From positions 372,001 to 436,000 of the forward strand of contig JABSPZ010000005.1 of NCBI GenBank assembly GCA_013213785.1: DNA of 64,000 bases, written 5' to 3'. Of the stretch, positions 1 to 10,504 are shown one piece after another (position 1 is the stretch's first letter; each line of letters opens with the position of its first letter). The position numbers and the translations under genes were made by a program. The stretch comes from Henriciella sp. (GTDB lineage Bacteria; Pseudomonadota; Alphaproteobacteria; Caulobacterales; Hyphomonadaceae). The notes below the pieces were generated by a model that did not search any database, was not told where the DNA came from, and saw nothing but the letters and a program-made list of their open reading frames with translations.

Positions 1-2359
1 CGAGCGTTTCGCGATTATAGCGCTTCCCACCGCAAGACTCACAAGTGACGTAAACGTCGGGCAGGAAGTGCATCTCAATCTTGATGACCCCGTCGCCCTG
101 ACACGCCTCGCAGCGTCCGCCTTTGACGTTGAAAGAGAAACGGCCGGGTTTATATCCGCGCTGTTTCGACTCTGGCAGACCTGCGAACCAATCGCGGATC
201 GGTCCGAAAGCGCCAGTGTAAGTCGCCGGGTTCGAGCGCGGTGTCCGGCCGATCGGGCTTTGGTCAATATCGATGACCTTATCGAGATGGTGTAGCCCTT
301 CGATCGTTTCGTACGGTGCCGGAGCCTTGCTGGCACCGTTCAGTTTGCGGGCGAGTGCCTTATAGAGCGTCTCAATAATCAGCGTGGATTTCCCGCCACC
401 TGATACGCCGGTGATCGCGGTGAATGTTCCAAGCGGGATCGTCGCATCAACGTTCTGAAGATTGTTTCCAGTCGCGCCCTTAATGGTGAGTTCGCGGCCT
501 TTTTTCTTCACGCGGCGACGCGCCGGGATAGCGATTTCTTCTCGGCCAGAGAGGTAAGCGCCGGTCAAAGACTTCTCATCGGCGATGACCTCGGCAGCCG
601 TGCCTTGGCTAACGATTTGGCCGCCGTGTACACCGGCGCGCGGGCCCATATCGATGACATGATCAGCGGTCAGAATTGCGTCTTCATCATGCTCTACCAC
701 GATGACCGAGTTTCCAAGATCACGCAGGCGTTTCAGTGTTTCGAGGAGGCGTTCATTATCGCGTTGGTGAAGGCCGATACTAGGTTCATCGAGTACATAA
801 AGGACGCCGGTCAAGCCGGAACCGATCTGGCTCGCCAACCGAATGCGCTGGCTCTCGCCGCCGGACAGCGTACCTGACGCACGCGACATAGAAAGATAGT
901 CAAGACCAACCGCGTTCAGGAAGATCAGGCGGTCATTGATTTCTTTCAGGATCCGCCCAGCGATCTCCTGAGATTGCGGTGTCAGCGTTTCGTTGACCTT
1001 GGCAAACCACTCGCCCGCCTCACGGATTGAAAAACTTGACGCGTCAGAGATATCTAGCCCGGCGATCCGGACAGCGAGTGCTTCTGGCCGTAGGCGTTTG
1101 CCGAGGCATTTTGGGCAAGCCGCGGCGGATTGAAACTTTGCGATCTCGTCCCGCGCCCACTGGCTTTCAGTTTCTCTGAAACGGCGGTCGAGATTGGGGA
1201 TCACGCCTTCAAAGGTCTTCGTCACTTCATACCGGCGCAGACCATCGTCATAGACAAACTCTATCTCTTCTTCGCCGGTGCCATTCAAAACGACGTCCTG
1301 AACCTTTTCAGAGAGCTTGTTCCAAGGTGTTTTGAGGTCGAAGCCATAATGGTCCGCTAATGCTTGAAGCGTTTGCGTTTGATAGGGTGAAGCTTGCTTG
1401 GCCCACGGTGCGATCGCGCCATTCATCAGATCGAGGTCTTTGTCCGGCACCACCAGACTCGGATCGATTTTTAATTGCTGGCCAAGGCCATCGCAAGCAG
1501 GGCAAGCCCCAAATGGATTGTTGAACGAAAAGAGCCGTGGCTCGATTTCGGGGATTGTGAAGCCAGACTCAGGACACGCGAAGTTCGCACTATAGGTGAT
1601 GCGCTTCGGCGTGGATTCGCCTTCTTCGAGATCCGCATATTCGGCAATGGCAATTCCATCGGCGAGGGGTAGGGCTGTCTCGAAGCTTTCTGCGAGGCGT
1701 TGCTCCATGCCTTCACGCACGACGATACGATCCACAACGACGTCGATATCGTGCTTATATTTCTTATCGAGCGTAGGCGGTGTTTCGAGATCATAAAACT
1801 CGCCATCAACTTTTACGCGCTGGAAGCCGTTTTTGAGGAGTTCGGCGAACTCTTTGCGATACTCACCTTTGCGGCCACGGATCATGGGCGCGAGGAGGTA
1901 AAGGCGGCTGCCTTCAGGCAAAGCCATCGTGCGATCCACCATTTGGCTGATCGTTTGACTCTCGATTGGAAGACCTGTGGCGGGCGAGTAGGGGATCCCG
2001 ACACGCGCCCAGAGTAAACGCATGTAGTCATAAATCTCGGTCACCGTACCGACTGTTGAGCGCGGGTTTCGGCTGGTCGTCTTCTGCTCAATCGAAATGG
2101 CCGGTGAGAGCCCTTCGATGCTTTCAACATCAGGCTTCTGCATCAACTCCAAGAACTGGCGCGCATAGGCCGAGAGGCTCTCGACATAGCGTCGCTGGCC
2201 TTCAGCGTAGATTGTATCAAATGCGAGCGAGGATTTCCCGGAGCCAGACAGCCCGGTCACGACCACTAATTGATTGCGCGGAATGTCAACATCGACGCCT
2301 TTTAGATTGTGCTCTTTAGCGCCGCGCACACGGATGAAGGGGCTTTCTAGGGAGGGCAT
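1..2359 (-). CDS. uvrA: Excinuclease ABC subunit A (partial, C-terminus outside window)
   Basis: UvrA is the damage-recognising ATPase of nucleotide excision repair; it loads UvrB on lesions. Reading the minus strand from the ATG at 2359 gives 786 codons without a stop. Visible are a first Walker A (GLSGSGKSS) about 30 residues in, a zinc-finger segment (CPACDGLG), the ABC signature [14 protein letters not shown] followed by LDEPSIGLH, a second Walker A (GVSGGGKST), and the start of the C-terminal zinc finger ([17 protein letters not shown]). Family members have about 940-960 residues, so roughly 160 are missing beyond position 1; the gene is cut by the window, not broken. It is divergent from ssb with two LexA-type boxes between, so SOS induction is expected. 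Confidence 0.97.
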   Translation of the reverse strand, partial: MPSLESPFIRVRGAKEHNLKGVDVDIPRNQLVVVTGLSGSGKSSLAFDTIYAEGQRRYVESLSAYARQFLELMQKPDVESIEGLSPAISIEQKTTSRNPRSTVGTVTEIYDYMRLLWARVGIPYSPATGLPIESQTISQMVDRTMALPEGSRLYLLAPMIRGRKGEYRKEFAELLKNGFQRVKVDGEFYDLETPPTLDKKYKHDIDVVVDRIVVREGMEQRLAESFETALPLADGIAIAEYADLEEGESTPKRITYSANFACPESGFTIPEIEPRLFSFNNPFGACPACDGLGQQLKIDPSLVVPDKDLDLMNGAIAPWAKQASPYQTQTLQALADHYGFDLKTPWNKLSEKVQDVVLNGTGEEEIEFVYDDGLRRYEVTKTFEGVIPNLDRRFRETESQWARDEIAKFQSAAACPKCLGKRLRPEALAVRIAGLDISDASSFSIREAGEWFAKVNETLTPQSQEIAGRILKEINDRLIFLNAVGLDYLSMSRASGTLSGGESQRIRLASQIGSGLTGVLYVLDEPSIGLHQRDNERLLETLKRLRDLGNSVIVVEHDEDAILTADHVIDMGPRAGVHGGQIVSQGTAAEVIADEKSLTGAYLSGREEIAIPARRRVKKKGRELTIKGATGNNLQNVDATIPLGTFTAITGVSGGGKSTLIIETLYKALARKLNGASKAPAPYETIEGLHHLDKVIDIDQSPIGRTPRSNPATYTGAFGPIRDWFAGLPESKQRGYKPGRFSFNVKGGRCEACQGDGVIKIEMHFLPDVYVTCESCGGKRYNRETL

Positions 2360-2429
2360 GCGAATAGCAACCTGATCTCTTATTGTTGTTCAAAGTGTGA
2401 TGTGTGTCGTGAGTCCGATTTGGCGACAA

Positions 2430-2444
2430 GAACGTATTAAGAAC
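2430..2444. promoter_or_regulatory. LexA (SOS) box, uvrA-proximal
   Basis: The sequence is GAAC, seven bases (GTATTAA), GAAC, an exact match to the direct-repeat LexA operator GAAC-N7-GAAC (GTTC-N7-GTTC on the other strand) known in alphaproteobacteria. It lies 70 bases upstream of the uvrA start. Assignment to LexA is inference from the motif and from the flanking repair genes. Confidence 0.85.
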
Positions 2445-2527
2445 ATCCATTTTGTCGCGTAAACCCAAAACATATCAGGTGATCTGTGGCGAGGTGGCTG
2501 CTCCGCATTGCTGACAGAAAATGACAA

Positions 2528-2542
2528 GAACAAAATGTGAAC
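2528..2542. promoter_or_regulatory. LexA (SOS) box, ssb-proximal
   Basis: This is a second exact GAAC-N7-GAAC repeat (spacer AAAATGT), 84 bases downstream of the first and 113 bases before the ssb ATG. Two operators in one divergent intergenic region suggest that uvrA and ssb each have a LexA-repressed promoter. Confidence 0.85.
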
Positions 2543-2655
2543 AAAATCTTGACCGAGACATCCTTTGTGGATATATGAGAAACGCAGCGCGACAGAAGTG
2601 ATTCGAGCTCTTACGCGCTGGTCGTGTATCGGAAGCCAAGAACGGAGAACGGAAA

Positions 2656-3141
2656 ATGGCAGGATCAGTGAACAAAGTTATTCTCGTCGGCAATGTCGGC
2701 CAGGACCCAGAAGTGCGACAGTTTCAGAATGGCGGACAAGTCTGCTCATTCTCCATCGCAACCTCAGAAAATTGGAAAGATAAGAACACAGGTGAACGCC
2801 GGGAAAAGACCGAGTGGCACCGGATTTCTGTCTTCAATGAAGGCCTCATTCGTGTGGTCCAGAGCTACGTCAAAAAAGGCTCTAAGCTTTACATCGAAGG
2901 ACAGCTTGAGACCCGTAAGTGGCAAGATCAGAACGGCCAAGACCGTTACTCGACTGAGGTCGTTCTTCGCGGTTTCGGCGCAACGCTCACCATGTTGGAT
3001 AGCCGGAACGGTGGCGGCGGTGGCAGCTATGCCCAAGACTCAGTGGCTTATGGCAATCAAGGCCAAGGCGGTGGACCGCGCCAAATGGAAGGTCCAGCCC
3101 AAGATTTCAGTCAGGACTTTGACGACGAAATTCCGTTCTAA
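2656..3141 (+). CDS. ssb: Single-stranded DNA-binding protein
   Basis: SSB coats single-stranded DNA during replication, recombination and repair. The 161-residue product has the OB-fold N-terminus ([21 protein letters not shown], first ~110 residues), a Gly/Gln-rich linker, and the acidic tip DFDDEIPF that recruits partner proteins. The ATG at 2656 follows a GGAGAACGGAA ribosome-binding stretch. It is divergent from uvrA and convergent with the kelch gene, whose end lies 23 bases downstream. The LexA box at 2528 suggests damage induction in addition to housekeeping expression. Confidence 0.98.
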   Translation: MAGSVNKVILVGNVGQDPEVRQFQNGGQVCSFSIATSENWKDKNTGERREKTEWHRISVFNEGLIRVVQSYVKKGSKLYIEGQLETRKWQDQNGQDRYSTEVVLRGFGATLTMLDSRNGGGGGSYAQDSVAYGNQGQGGGPRQMEGPAQDFSQDFDDEIPF

Positions 3142-3163
3142 GAGCGGAACGGCGAGCGCTTGC

Positions 3164-4222
3164 TCAAGCTGAGGGTGTAAAGATCTCGACCAAGTCAGAG
3201 GTTTTTCGCCCGCCGACTTCTAAGGCGCCGCCAATCAGGTAAATCTCATTCTCGACCGCGACCGCGCCCAATCCATGGCGCGGGTGCGGCATATCGGGGA
3301 TCGCCTCCCAAGAATCGCTCGCCGGGGCATAGAACCAGGCTTCGGGATAGACCCCGCCACCATTGTCGAAGAATTCACCACCGAACGCATAGAGCTTGCC
3401 GCCGACAGATGCTGCCGCGAGCCCACCTTGGCCTTGCGGCATCGGCGCAGCCGTCCGCCAGCGATCCTCGTTTGCATCATAGACTTCGTGCACAGGTGTG
3501 TTGCCGCCGGAGACGGTTCGCCCTCCGACCATGTGCCAATTCGATCCGATAATGGCCGCCGCTGCGCTATTGCGCGCAGTTGGTAATGGGGCAGCAGCTT
3601 CCCATGCACCATCTAAGCCGGTCAGGACAAAATGGTCTGAAATGTCGGTATGGTTATTCCAGCTCGCATTTGATGATCCACTTGGTTTCCTACCGCCGCA
3701 GGTGTGCAACGTGTCGCCCAGGATGCCCAAAACGCTCTCCCCATTCGGTTGAGGGAGCGCAGGGGCGTCGGACCAGGTCTTTCCGTCGAACGCCCACACG
3801 CCAGTTTGCATGATCCACACAGCATCTTCCGATCTGGCTTCAAATCCACCGATTGCGAGCAGGCGGTCTTGGTAGCTGATCAGGTTGGGGTGATGTCTCG
3901 CGATCGGTAGCGGTGTAGCATCGTTCCACTCGCCTGTTTGGGTGTCTAAAATCACATGCCGGTCTGTAGTGCCTGAGATCGTCTCGCCGTTGGAAACAAA
4001 GCCACCTGCGAGATGGATCTTGCCCTTATGGAGCGCCGGATAAATTTCTTGGGCTGCGAAAGGTAGAGCGGGTCCGGCGCGCCAAAGTGGGGTTTTAGGG
4101 CTCGTTTCGGCCGATGAGTCTGGGCGCCCGGAACACGCGAATAAAAGCCCGGCTGAACCAGTGACCAAAGCACCTCTGCGAGTGATTGAATTTAAAGACA
4201 TTTTTTGACTACGCGCGGACAT
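3164..4222 (-). CDS. Tat-exported kelch-repeat lipoprotein
   Basis: This is a secreted beta-propeller protein of unknown function. The N-terminus carries a twin-arginine signal (NSITRRGALVTGSAGLLFAC) ending in a lipobox-like LFAC, so export as a folded lipoprotein is likely. The mature part has six kelch-type units, each with a hydrophobic strand ending in GG (LAGGF, AIGGF, CGGR, VGGR, FGGE, IGGA), enough for one six-bladed propeller. The ATG at 4222 is chosen because AAGAGTGG lies about ten bases upstream; an in-frame GTG at 4270 and an ATG at 4201 are alternatives. It is divergent from gyrA. Kelch propellers occur in galactose-oxidase-like and sialate-processing proteins, but no catalytic signature points to either. 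Confidence 0.85.
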   Translation of the reverse strand: MSARSQKMSLNSITRRGALVTGSAGLLFACSGRPDSSAETSPKTPLWRAGPALPFAAQEIYPALHKGKIHLAGGFVSNGETISGTTDRHVILDTQTGEWNDATPLPIARHHPNLISYQDRLLAIGGFEARSEDAVWIMQTGVWAFDGKTWSDAPALPQPNGESVLGILGDTLHTCGGRKPSGSSNASWNNHTDISDHFVLTGLDGAWEAAAPLPTARNSAAAAIIGSNWHMVGGRTVSGGNTPVHEVYDANEDRWRTAAPMPQGQGGLAAASVGGKLYAFGGEFFDNGGGVYPEAWFYAPASDSWEAIPDMPHPRHGLGAVAVENEIYLIGGALEVGGRKTSDLVEIFTPSA

Positions 4223-4341
4223 TTCGGTGCCACTCTTAAACGTGCGCTCAAGATTTGTAACCACCCCCACATCCTGCTAGTCTTTTCCGTAATAAAGACG
4301 GGCGATTCGGCGCCCGGACTGGCAGCAAGAGGCAGAGCCCC

Positions 4342-7113
4342 GTGAGCGACGATACGACACCGCCAGAAGATCCAGATATGGCGCCCGTACCGGGCGAGGA
4401 CGGGATTGATCCCGTCAGTATCGAAACAGAGCTGAGGCGCTCATATCTCGACTATGCGATGAGCGTAATCGTTAGCCGCGCGCTCCCAGACGTTCGCGAC
4501 GGATTGAAGCCTGTCCACCGCCGCATTCTCTATGCGATGCAGGTCAACGGCAACACGCCGGATAAGCCTTACAAAAAGTCCGCGAACATTGTCGGTGCCG
4601 TGATGGGTAACTTCCACCCGCATGGAGACAGCGCGATTTATGATGCCTTGGTGCGGATGGCGCAGCCATTCTCTATGAGCCTGCCGCTCGTTGACGGCCA
4701 AGGGAACTTCGGATCGATCGACAATGATCCACCAGCCGCCATGCGTTATACCGAATCGCGCATGGAAAAGTCGGCGCAGTATCTGCTTGCCGACATCGAT
4801 AAAGACACTGTTGATTTCCAAGACAACTATGACGGCTCGCAGCAAGAGCCGATGGTGCTGCCTGCGCAGTATCCGAATCTCTTGGTCAATGGGGCCGGTG
4901 GTATCGCCGTGGGTATGGCGACAAACATTCCGCCTCACAATCTAGGTGAAGTTGTCGATGCGACGCTCGCCATGATCGATAATCCAGCGATCGATGATGA
5001 GGAATTACTCGAGATTGTTCCCGGGCCCGACTTCCCAACGGGAGGCTTGATCTTAGGCTATACCGGCTCACGCAAGGCCCTCCTTGAGGGACGCGGTTCG
5101 GTGATCATGCAAGCACGTTCTGAGATCGAAGAAATGCGCAATGGTCGCCAAGCGATCATCGTTACGGAGATCCCATACCAGGTAAACAAAGCCTCCTTGG
5201 TCGAGAAAATTGCGGGCATGGTTCGCGATAAACGGATCGAAGGGATCGCGGACCTTCGCGATGAATCAGATCGTCACGGTATTCGCGTCGTCATCGAGGT
5301 GAAACGTGATGCCAGCGCCGATGTCGTACTCAACCAGTTGCACCGTTACTCGCAGCTGCGCACCAGTTTCCCAGCCAATATTCTGGCTCTGAACGGCGGA
5401 CGGCCAGAGCAGCTCAATCTACGCCAAATTCTACAGGCCTTCATTCGGTTCCGCGAAGAAGTTGTGGCTCGCCGAACCAAGTTCGAGCTCAACAAAGCCC
5501 GCGACCGAGCCCACGTCTTGGTCGGCTTGGCACTCGCGGTTGCGAACATCGATGAGATCATCGCAATTATCCGTCACGCGCCGGACCCGAATACGGCTCG
5601 CGAACGATTGCTTGAGAAAGCCTGGCCGATCATGGATATGGGCCCGCTCCTGGATCTCGTGGCAGATCGTCGGACGCGCTGGGAAGGCGAAGATGCAATC
5701 TTCCTCTCCGACGAACAGGCTCGTGCGATCTTGGCCCTGCAACTATCTCGCCTGACAGGTCTCGGCCGCGATGAAATCGGCAATGAAGCCAAGGGCTTGG
5801 CGGACAAAATTGCTGATTATCTCGACATCTTGCGGTCGCGTCCGCGTGTGCTCGACATTATCCGCGGCGAACTCGGCGAAGTGAAAGAGAAGTTCGCTGT
5901 GCCGCGTCGGTCTGAGTTTACATTCGGCGGCGCCGATATGGACGACGAGGATCTGATTGAGCGCGAAGATATGGTAGTTACCGTCACGCATGGTGGTTAC
6001 GTGAAGCGTACGCCGCTTTCGACTTATCGGACGCAGCATCGCGGCGGCAAAGGCCGGTCCGGAATTTCAATGAAGGATGAGGATTTCGTCACGCGCGTGT
6101 TCATGGCGAACACGCACACCGAGATCTTGTTCTTCAGCTCTGAAGGCATGGTCTATAAAGAGAAGGTTTGGCGCCTTCCGGTGGGCGGACCGCAATCTCG
6201 AGGTAAAGCGCTGGTCAACATCTTCCCGCTCTCAAAAGATGAGCGGATTGAGAGTGTGATGCCTCTGCCGGATGATGAGGAGAGCCGGAACCAGCTCGAT
6301 GTCATGTTCGCGACACGCACAGGTAATGTGCGCCGGAACAAACTGTCAGACTTCATTCGCGTGAATCGTAACGGTAAAATTGCGATGAAACTCGATGAGG
6401 GTGACGGCATCGTCCGCGTTCGAATTTGTTCGGAAGATCAAGATGTTATGCTGACGACGGCGCTTGGGCAGTGTATTCGTTTCCGAGTGACGGATGTTCG
6501 CGTTTTTGCAGGTCGAAACTCGACTGGGGTGCGCGGTATTCGCCTGGCCAAGGGCGACCATGTGATTGCTATGGGCGTCCTGCGCCATATCGATGTGACG
6601 AGCGCAGAATCCCGCGCCTATCTCAAACATGCAACCGCAATGCGCCGTGCTGCGGATGGCGATGAGGAAGAGCTTACAGACGCGATTTCCGATGATGACG
6701 GTGATGATGGCGAAGAAGAAGCCGCCTTGTCGGCTGAGCGGATCGCTGAACTGGGCGCGGCAGAGCAGTTCATTCTAACCATCTCCGATGATGGTATGGG
6801 GAAACGTTCTTCAGCTTACGATTACCGCGTCACAGGCCGGGGCGGCAAAGGCCTCGTTGCTCATAATATCTGGGGCAGCAATAAAAAGACCGGGCACATC
6901 AAAGAAATCGCTTCTTCCTTCACCATCGACGAGGATGATGAAGTGATGTTGGTGACCGATGCAGGTCAGTTGATCCGGACACCTGTGGATCAAATTCGTA
7001 TCGCTGGACGCGCCACATCTGGTGTTTGGGTGTTGCGAACCAAGGAAGATGAGCGCGTTGTCTCTGTGGCACGTCTTGCAGACAACGGTGAAGACGATAC
7101 AGAAGAGTCCTAG
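4342..7113 (+). CDS. gyrA: DNA gyrase subunit A
   Basis: GyrA is the DNA-cleaving and religating subunit of gyrase, which introduces negative supercoils with GyrB. The 923-residue product has the breakage-reunion domain with catalytic Tyr136 (AAMRYTE) and the quinolone region [10 protein letters not shown]; Ser97 and Asp101 correspond to E. coli Ser83 and Asp87 and are wild type. A GyrA-box-like motif ([10 protein letters not shown]) opens the C-terminal beta-pinwheel. Within the pinwheel, near 6650-6770, sits a very acidic insertion ([12 protein letters not shown]). The start is GTG at 4342 with AGAGG upstream. A short hairpin (CGGGCG/CGCCCG, 4299-4316) lies in the leader. It heads a same-strand run into coaD. 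Confidence 0.99.
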   Translation: MSDDTTPPEDPDMAPVPGEDGIDPVSIETELRRSYLDYAMSVIVSRALPDVRDGLKPVHRRILYAMQVNGNTPDKPYKKSANIVGAVMGNFHPHGDSAIYDALVRMAQPFSMSLPLVDGQGNFGSIDNDPPAAMRYTESRMEKSAQYLLADIDKDTVDFQDNYDGSQQEPMVLPAQYPNLLVNGAGGIAVGMATNIPPHNLGEVVDATLAMIDNPAIDDEELLEIVPGPDFPTGGLILGYTGSRKALLEGRGSVIMQARSEIEEMRNGRQAIIVTEIPYQVNKASLVEKIAGMVRDKRIEGIADLRDESDRHGIRVVIEVKRDASADVVLNQLHRYSQLRTSFPANILALNGGRPEQLNLRQILQAFIRFREEVVARRTKFELNKARDRAHVLVGLALAVANIDEIIAIIRHAPDPNTARERLLEKAWPIMDMGPLLDLVADRRTRWEGEDAIFLSDEQARAILALQLSRLTGLGRDEIGNEAKGLADKIADYLDILRSRPRVLDIIRGELGEVKEKFAVPRRSEFTFGGADMDDEDLIEREDMVVTVTHGGYVKRTPLSTYRTQHRGGKGRSGISMKDEDFVTRVFMANTHTEILFFSSEGMVYKEKVWRLPVGGPQSRGKALVNIFPLSKDERIESVMPLPDDEESRNQLDVMFATRTGNVRRNKLSDFIRVNRNGKIAMKLDEGDGIVRVRICSEDQDVMLTTALGQCIRFRVTDVRVFAGRNSTGVRGIRLAKGDHVIAMGVLRHIDVTSAESRAYLKHATAMRRAADGDEEELTDAISDDDGDDGEEEAALSAERIAELGAAEQFILTISDDGMGKRSSAYDYRVTGRGGKGLVAHNIWGSNKKTGHIKEIASSFTIDEDDEVMLVTDAGQLIRTPVDQIRIAGRATSGVWVLRTKEDERVVSVARLADNGEDDTEES

Positions 7114-7116
7114 GAA

Positions 7117-7149
7117 CGCCCGGGAACACTTCGATTAGCCATCCGGGCG
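7117..7149 (+). other. Hairpin between gyrA and coaD
   Basis: CGCCCGG at 7117-7123 pairs with CCGGGCG at 7143-7149 across a 19-base loop, just before the GGAGGAAT ribosome-binding site of coaD. No T-tract follows, so it does not look like a terminator. It may be an mRNA stability or processing element; that is inference. Confidence 0.35.
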
Positions 7150-7160
7150 CGCGGAGGAAT

Positions 7161-7661
7161 ATGATGGAGCGCGTTGGGCTGTATCCCGGAACCTTTGATC
7201 CGGTGACGATGGGGCACCTCGATATTATCGGTCGGGGCATGAAGCTGGTCGATAGATTGATCATTGGTGTCGCCGTCAGCGAAGCGAAACGACCGCTATT
7301 CCTGCTCGAAGAACGTATCGAAATGATGCTCGAAGAGTGCAAAAAGCTCGAAGGACCGGGACGCGCTAAGATTGAAGTGAAGCCCTTTGATACGCTGCTT
7401 ATGCATTTTGCTGAGCAAGAAAACGTCAATGTCATCGTGCGTGGATTGAGGGCGGTTTCTGACTTTGAGTACGAGTTCCAGATGACCGCGATGAATGAAC
7501 AACTGAATCGCGAGATTGAAACTGTCTTCCTAATGGCCGATGTTCAACATCAGGCCGTGGCCTCGCGACTCGTCAAAGAGATTGCGCGATTTGGTGGGAA
7601 TATCACGCCGTTCGTCACGCCTGGTGTAAAAGAACGATTACTGGAGAAGTATCGGAAATGA
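7161..7661 (+). CDS. coaD: Phosphopantetheine adenylyltransferase
   Basis: CoaD transfers AMP from ATP to 4'-phosphopantetheine, giving dephospho-CoA, the penultimate step of CoA synthesis. The 166-residue length is standard. The nucleotidyltransferase signature is clear: YPGTFDPVTMGHLDII (T/HxGH type) at the N-terminus and the later VRGLRAVSDFEYE segment. A strong GGAGGAAT site precedes the paired ATG ATG at 7161/7164. It lies 47 bases after gyrA, and its last four bases (ATGA) overlap the next start, so it is probably translationally coupled to the cyclophilin gene. Confidence 0.97.
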   Translation: MMERVGLYPGTFDPVTMGHLDIIGRGMKLVDRLIIGVAVSEAKRPLFLLEERIEMMLEECKKLEGPGRAKIEVKPFDTLLMHFAEQENVNVIVRGLRAVSDFEYEFQMTAMNEQLNREIETVFLMADVQHQAVASRLVKEIARFGGNITPFVTPGVKERLLEKYRK

Positions 7662-8539
7662 CTCTGAGAACCCTGCTAAGCGGCTTAGCTGTAACGGGAT
7701 TTGTAGCATGTGCGGGGGCACAGACTGAAACTGAAGAGGCGGTGACCTACACCATGGCAGACGTCGAAGCGTCGCCCGAAACGTGGCGCGAAGTCGACCC
7801 CGAAAATTTGGTCATCATGGAGACCAGCAAAGGTCAGATCACGATTGAGCTTTTGCCCGTAGTTGCTCCGGCTCACTATGATCAATTTAAAGCCTATGTT
7901 CGTGCGGGCCTCTATGACGAGACACCGTTTCACCGCGTGATCCAGGGGTTCATGGCTCAGGGCGGGGATGTTGAGGCAACCCATGGAGCGGAGAGCATGC
8001 TGCCGCCTATGCAGGCAGAGTTCACCTTCCGCAGAAATCCAACTGAAACACCGCTTCAAACAATCGGACCAGAAGACTCAGCGGACGCTGGACTGCACCT
8101 CGGTTTCCCGATGACGACCCAACCTGGATTCTTGGCGGAAATGTCAAAAGATGGCCTGGTTGAGAGTTGGATCCCACATTGCCCAGGTATCCTCTCTACC
8201 GCCCGGACAGACGATGCGAACTCAGGCAATGCGCAGTTTTTTTTGATCAGCGATGAAGGTCAGCATCTGGACTATAAATACACGGCTAAGGGACGCGCTT
8301 TGACCGGCCTCGACGTTATCTTGGAGATTAAGCTGGGACCTCGACCAAATGGGTTCCCAATTGCCAATCCGGATGTCGTCATTTCTGCAAAAATGGCTGC
8401 TGATATTCCTGAAGCTGACCGCCCGAAAGCCTATGTCCAAAAAACCGATACGGTCGAATGGCAAGAGCGTTTGATCGAAGCGGATTCAAAGCGAACTCCA
8501 ATTTGTGACCTGCCGCCCGTGCCGGCGGTTGTGGAATAG
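7658..8539 (+). CDS. Exported cyclophilin-type peptidyl-prolyl isomerase
   Basis: This is a cyclophilin-like proline isomerase, probably acting in the periplasm. The first ~22 residues form a signal peptide (TLLSGLAVTGFVACAGAQ); the VAC may be a lipobox, but Phe at -3 makes lipidation uncertain. The domain starts near residue 50 (VIMETSKGQITIELLP) and has the family motifs ETPFHRVIQGFMAQGGD and later NAQFFLI. At 293 residues it is longer than a minimal cyclophilin, with an insertion in the middle and a C-terminal extension. Its start overlaps coaD by four bases, and queA follows 33 bases later. Confidence 0.9.
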   Translation: MTLRTLLSGLAVTGFVACAGAQTETEEAVTYTMADVEASPETWREVDPENLVIMETSKGQITIELLPVVAPAHYDQFKAYVRAGLYDETPFHRVIQGFMAQGGDVEATHGAESMLPPMQAEFTFRRNPTETPLQTIGPEDSADAGLHLGFPMTTQPGFLAEMSKDGLVESWIPHCPGILSTARTDDANSGNAQFFLISDEGQHLDYKYTAKGRALTGLDVILEIKLGPRPNGFPIANPDVVISAKMAADIPEADRPKAYVQKTDTVEWQERLIEADSKRTPICDLPPVPAVVE

Positions 8540-8572
8540 GGGCCCCAACTGGCGAAATTCGTTTCGACCGAT

Positions 8573-9622
8573 TTGTCGGCTTATGAATTCGAGTTGCCTG
8601 AGCGCAATATTGCGCTGCGGCCTGTAGAACCGCAGGACGCAGCGCGTTTGCTCGTCGTGCATGGTGATGGGCGACTAGAAAATGCGCACGTTAGAGACCT
8701 GCCAAGCTATTTGAGCCCTGGCGACGCTTTGGTTTTCAACGACACCCGCGTCATATCCGCGGCGTTGAAAGGCATTCGCCCGGCGAGAAATGAGCATGGA
8801 ACAGATGTCTCCGTCGACATCAATTTGGTCGCACGCGAGAGTGAGTCGGACTGGGTTGCGCTCGCTCGCCCAGGCAAACGTCTCAAGGTCAGTGATATTG
8901 TTCGAATTCGCGAAGACTTAACCGCAGAGATCATCCATAAACGCGCCGATGGCGAATTGGTGCTGCGGTTTTGTCAGTCTGGTTCATCGCTTGATCGGGC
9001 CATTGAGGCAGCCGGGAATATGCCTCTTCCGCCTTACATTGCACGCAAGCGACCCGCGGATGAGAGTGATCGACAAACGTATCAAACCAGTTTTGCCGGT
9101 GATGATGCTCAATCTGTGGCCGCGCCTACCGCTGGGCTGCACTTCACACCTCGTCTTTTGAAAGAAATCGATGCGGCAGGGCTCCTTAGGGCGCGGGTAA
9201 GGCTGCATGTCGGGCTCGGGACTTTCGCACCCTTGAAAGACGAGCAAATCAAAAGCGGTATCCTTCATGACGAGTGGCGCCAAATCACGCCTGAGGTTGC
9301 TCAGCAGCTCAACGAAGTGCGCGCAAGTGGCAGTCGCTGCGTTGCCGTTGGCACCACCTCGCTCAGAACTTTGGAAAGCAGTGCAACAGAAGATCAAAGA
9401 ATCTTAGCGGAATCTGGAACGACAAGTATTTTCATCCAACCCGGATATAAGTTCCGTGCGACGGATGCGCTGGTCACGAATTTTCATCTGCCAGGATCCA
9501 GCTTGTTTATGCTCGTCTGCGCTTTGATGGGTACCGATATTATGCAGGCAGCCTACGCACATGCAATCGCTGAGGACTATCGCTTTTACTCTTATGGCGA
9601 TGCGTGCCTGTTATTGCCGTAA
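8573..9622 (+). CDS. queA: S-adenosylmethionine:tRNA ribosyltransferase-isomerase
   Basis: QueA moves the ribosyl group of SAM to preQ1 at the tRNA wobble position, forming epoxyqueuosine. Family motifs are clear: FELPERNIALRP, ALVFNDTRVI, GNMPLPPYI, SVAAPTAGLHFT, VGLGTF and the end segment TNFHLPGSSLFMLV. The start is uncertain: no ATG or GTG lies between the previous stop and the conserved LSAYEFELP, so the TTG at 8573 is taken and no strong ribosome-binding site is seen. Translation may depend on coupling to the upstream cyclophilin gene. The rest of the queuosine pathway is not in this window. Confidence 0.96.
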   Translation: MSAYEFELPERNIALRPVEPQDAARLLVVHGDGRLENAHVRDLPSYLSPGDALVFNDTRVISAALKGIRPARNEHGTDVSVDINLVARESESDWVALARPGKRLKVSDIVRIREDLTAEIIHKRADGELVLRFCQSGSSLDRAIEAAGNMPLPPYIARKRPADESDRQTYQTSFAGDDAQSVAAPTAGLHFTPRLLKEIDAAGLLRARVRLHVGLGTFAPLKDEQIKSGILHDEWRQITPEVAQQLNEVRASGSRCVAVGTTSLRTLESSATEDQRILAESGTTSIFIQPGYKFRATDALVTNFHLPGSSLFMLVCALMGTDIMQAAYAHAIAEDYRFYSYGDACLLLP

Positions 9623-9631
9623 GGGCGTTCA

Positions 9632-10498
9632 TTAGGCTGCGAAACGACCACCTTTGTTCGCATATTCCTGAGTGCCTCTTGAGATAACGTGATCTGTTGG
9701 CAAGACGTCTTCTGGCTTGAGGTCGAACTTGCCTTGCATCTCGGCGTATAGAGGTGCGAAGTCTGTATCTACTGTTGCGCGGAACAGCTGTTCATAGTTT
9801 TCGATGACGAAATAGGTCTGTTGGAAATCATCGATCCGATAATCCGTTCTCATCAGTCTTTGAAGGTTGAACGCTATGCGATTTGGCGACGCGTTCTCTA
9901 AACTAAAGCGGCTTTCAGCGGGCGATGACACGATTCCAGCGCCATAGATTCGTAAGCCCTGATCGGTCTGGATCAGACCAAATTCCACGGTGTACCAGTA
10001 AAGGGCTGCAAGGTTTTTGAGGGAGGCGTGACGTAGGCTCCGTAAGCCGCCTTCGCCATACGCGACCATGTAGTCGGCAAACACCGGATCTGTGAGCATC
10101 GGGACGTGACCAAACACGTCGTGAAACACATCTGGTTCCTGGATATAATCTAACTGGTCAGGTTTGCGGATGAAATTCCCTGCTGGAAACCTGCGATTGG
10201 CGAGGTGCTCGAAGAAAACCTCATCTGGGACCAATCCTGGAACGGCAACTACGCGCCACCCAGTTAGCGATTCCAACTCGTCTGACATTCTTTCGAAATC
10301 AGGAATTCCGCCGCGATGGAGATCGAGCGCTTCTAAGCCTTTTATAAATTCCGGCGCAGCGCGGTTAGGCAAAACCTTCATCAACCGTTCGTAGAGGACA
10401 TCCCAAGTTCGATGCTCTTCATCGGTATAAGCGGACCACCCTTGATCAATGGTCCAATCCTCACGCGCATTGGCGGGCTTTGCAAAATAGTTGTTCAT
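9632..10498 (-). CDS. phhA: Phenylalanine 4-monooxygenase
   Basis: This is a non-heme iron, pterin-dependent hydroxylase that converts phenylalanine to tyrosine. The catalytic core shows the iron ligands: the two His in HDVFGHVP and the Glu in WYTVEFGL. The ATG at 10498 (MNNYFAKP) gives 288 residues, normal for the bacterial enzyme. The longer in-frame start at 10582 would overlap the divergent maiA and cross a good promoter, so it is not used. The promoter -10 ends six bases before the ATG, which suggests a leaderless message. The divergent maiA gene belongs to the same Phe/Tyr breakdown route. Confidence 0.96.
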   Translation of the reverse strand: MNNYFAKPANAREDWTIDQGWSAYTDEEHRTWDVLYERLMKVLPNRAAPEFIKGLEALDLHRGGIPDFERMSDELESLTGWRVVAVPGLVPDEVFFEHLANRRFPAGNFIRKPDQLDYIQEPDVFHDVFGHVPMLTDPVFADYMVAYGEGGLRSLRHASLKNLAALYWYTVEFGLIQTDQGLRIYGAGIVSSPAESRFSLENASPNRIAFNLQRLMRTDYRIDDFQQTYFVIENYEQLFRATVDTDFAPLYAEMQGKFDLKPEDVLPTDHVISRGTQEYANKGGRFAA

Positions 10499-10504
10499 GC
10501 AACT

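Noticed and set aside
4630-4660. Quinolone-resistance change in gyrA
   Set aside because: Ser97 and Asp101, equal to E. coli Ser83 and Asp87, are both wild type.
7117-7149. Terminator between gyrA and coaD
   Set aside because: The hairpin has a long loop and no T-tract, and the next ribosome-binding site follows at once.
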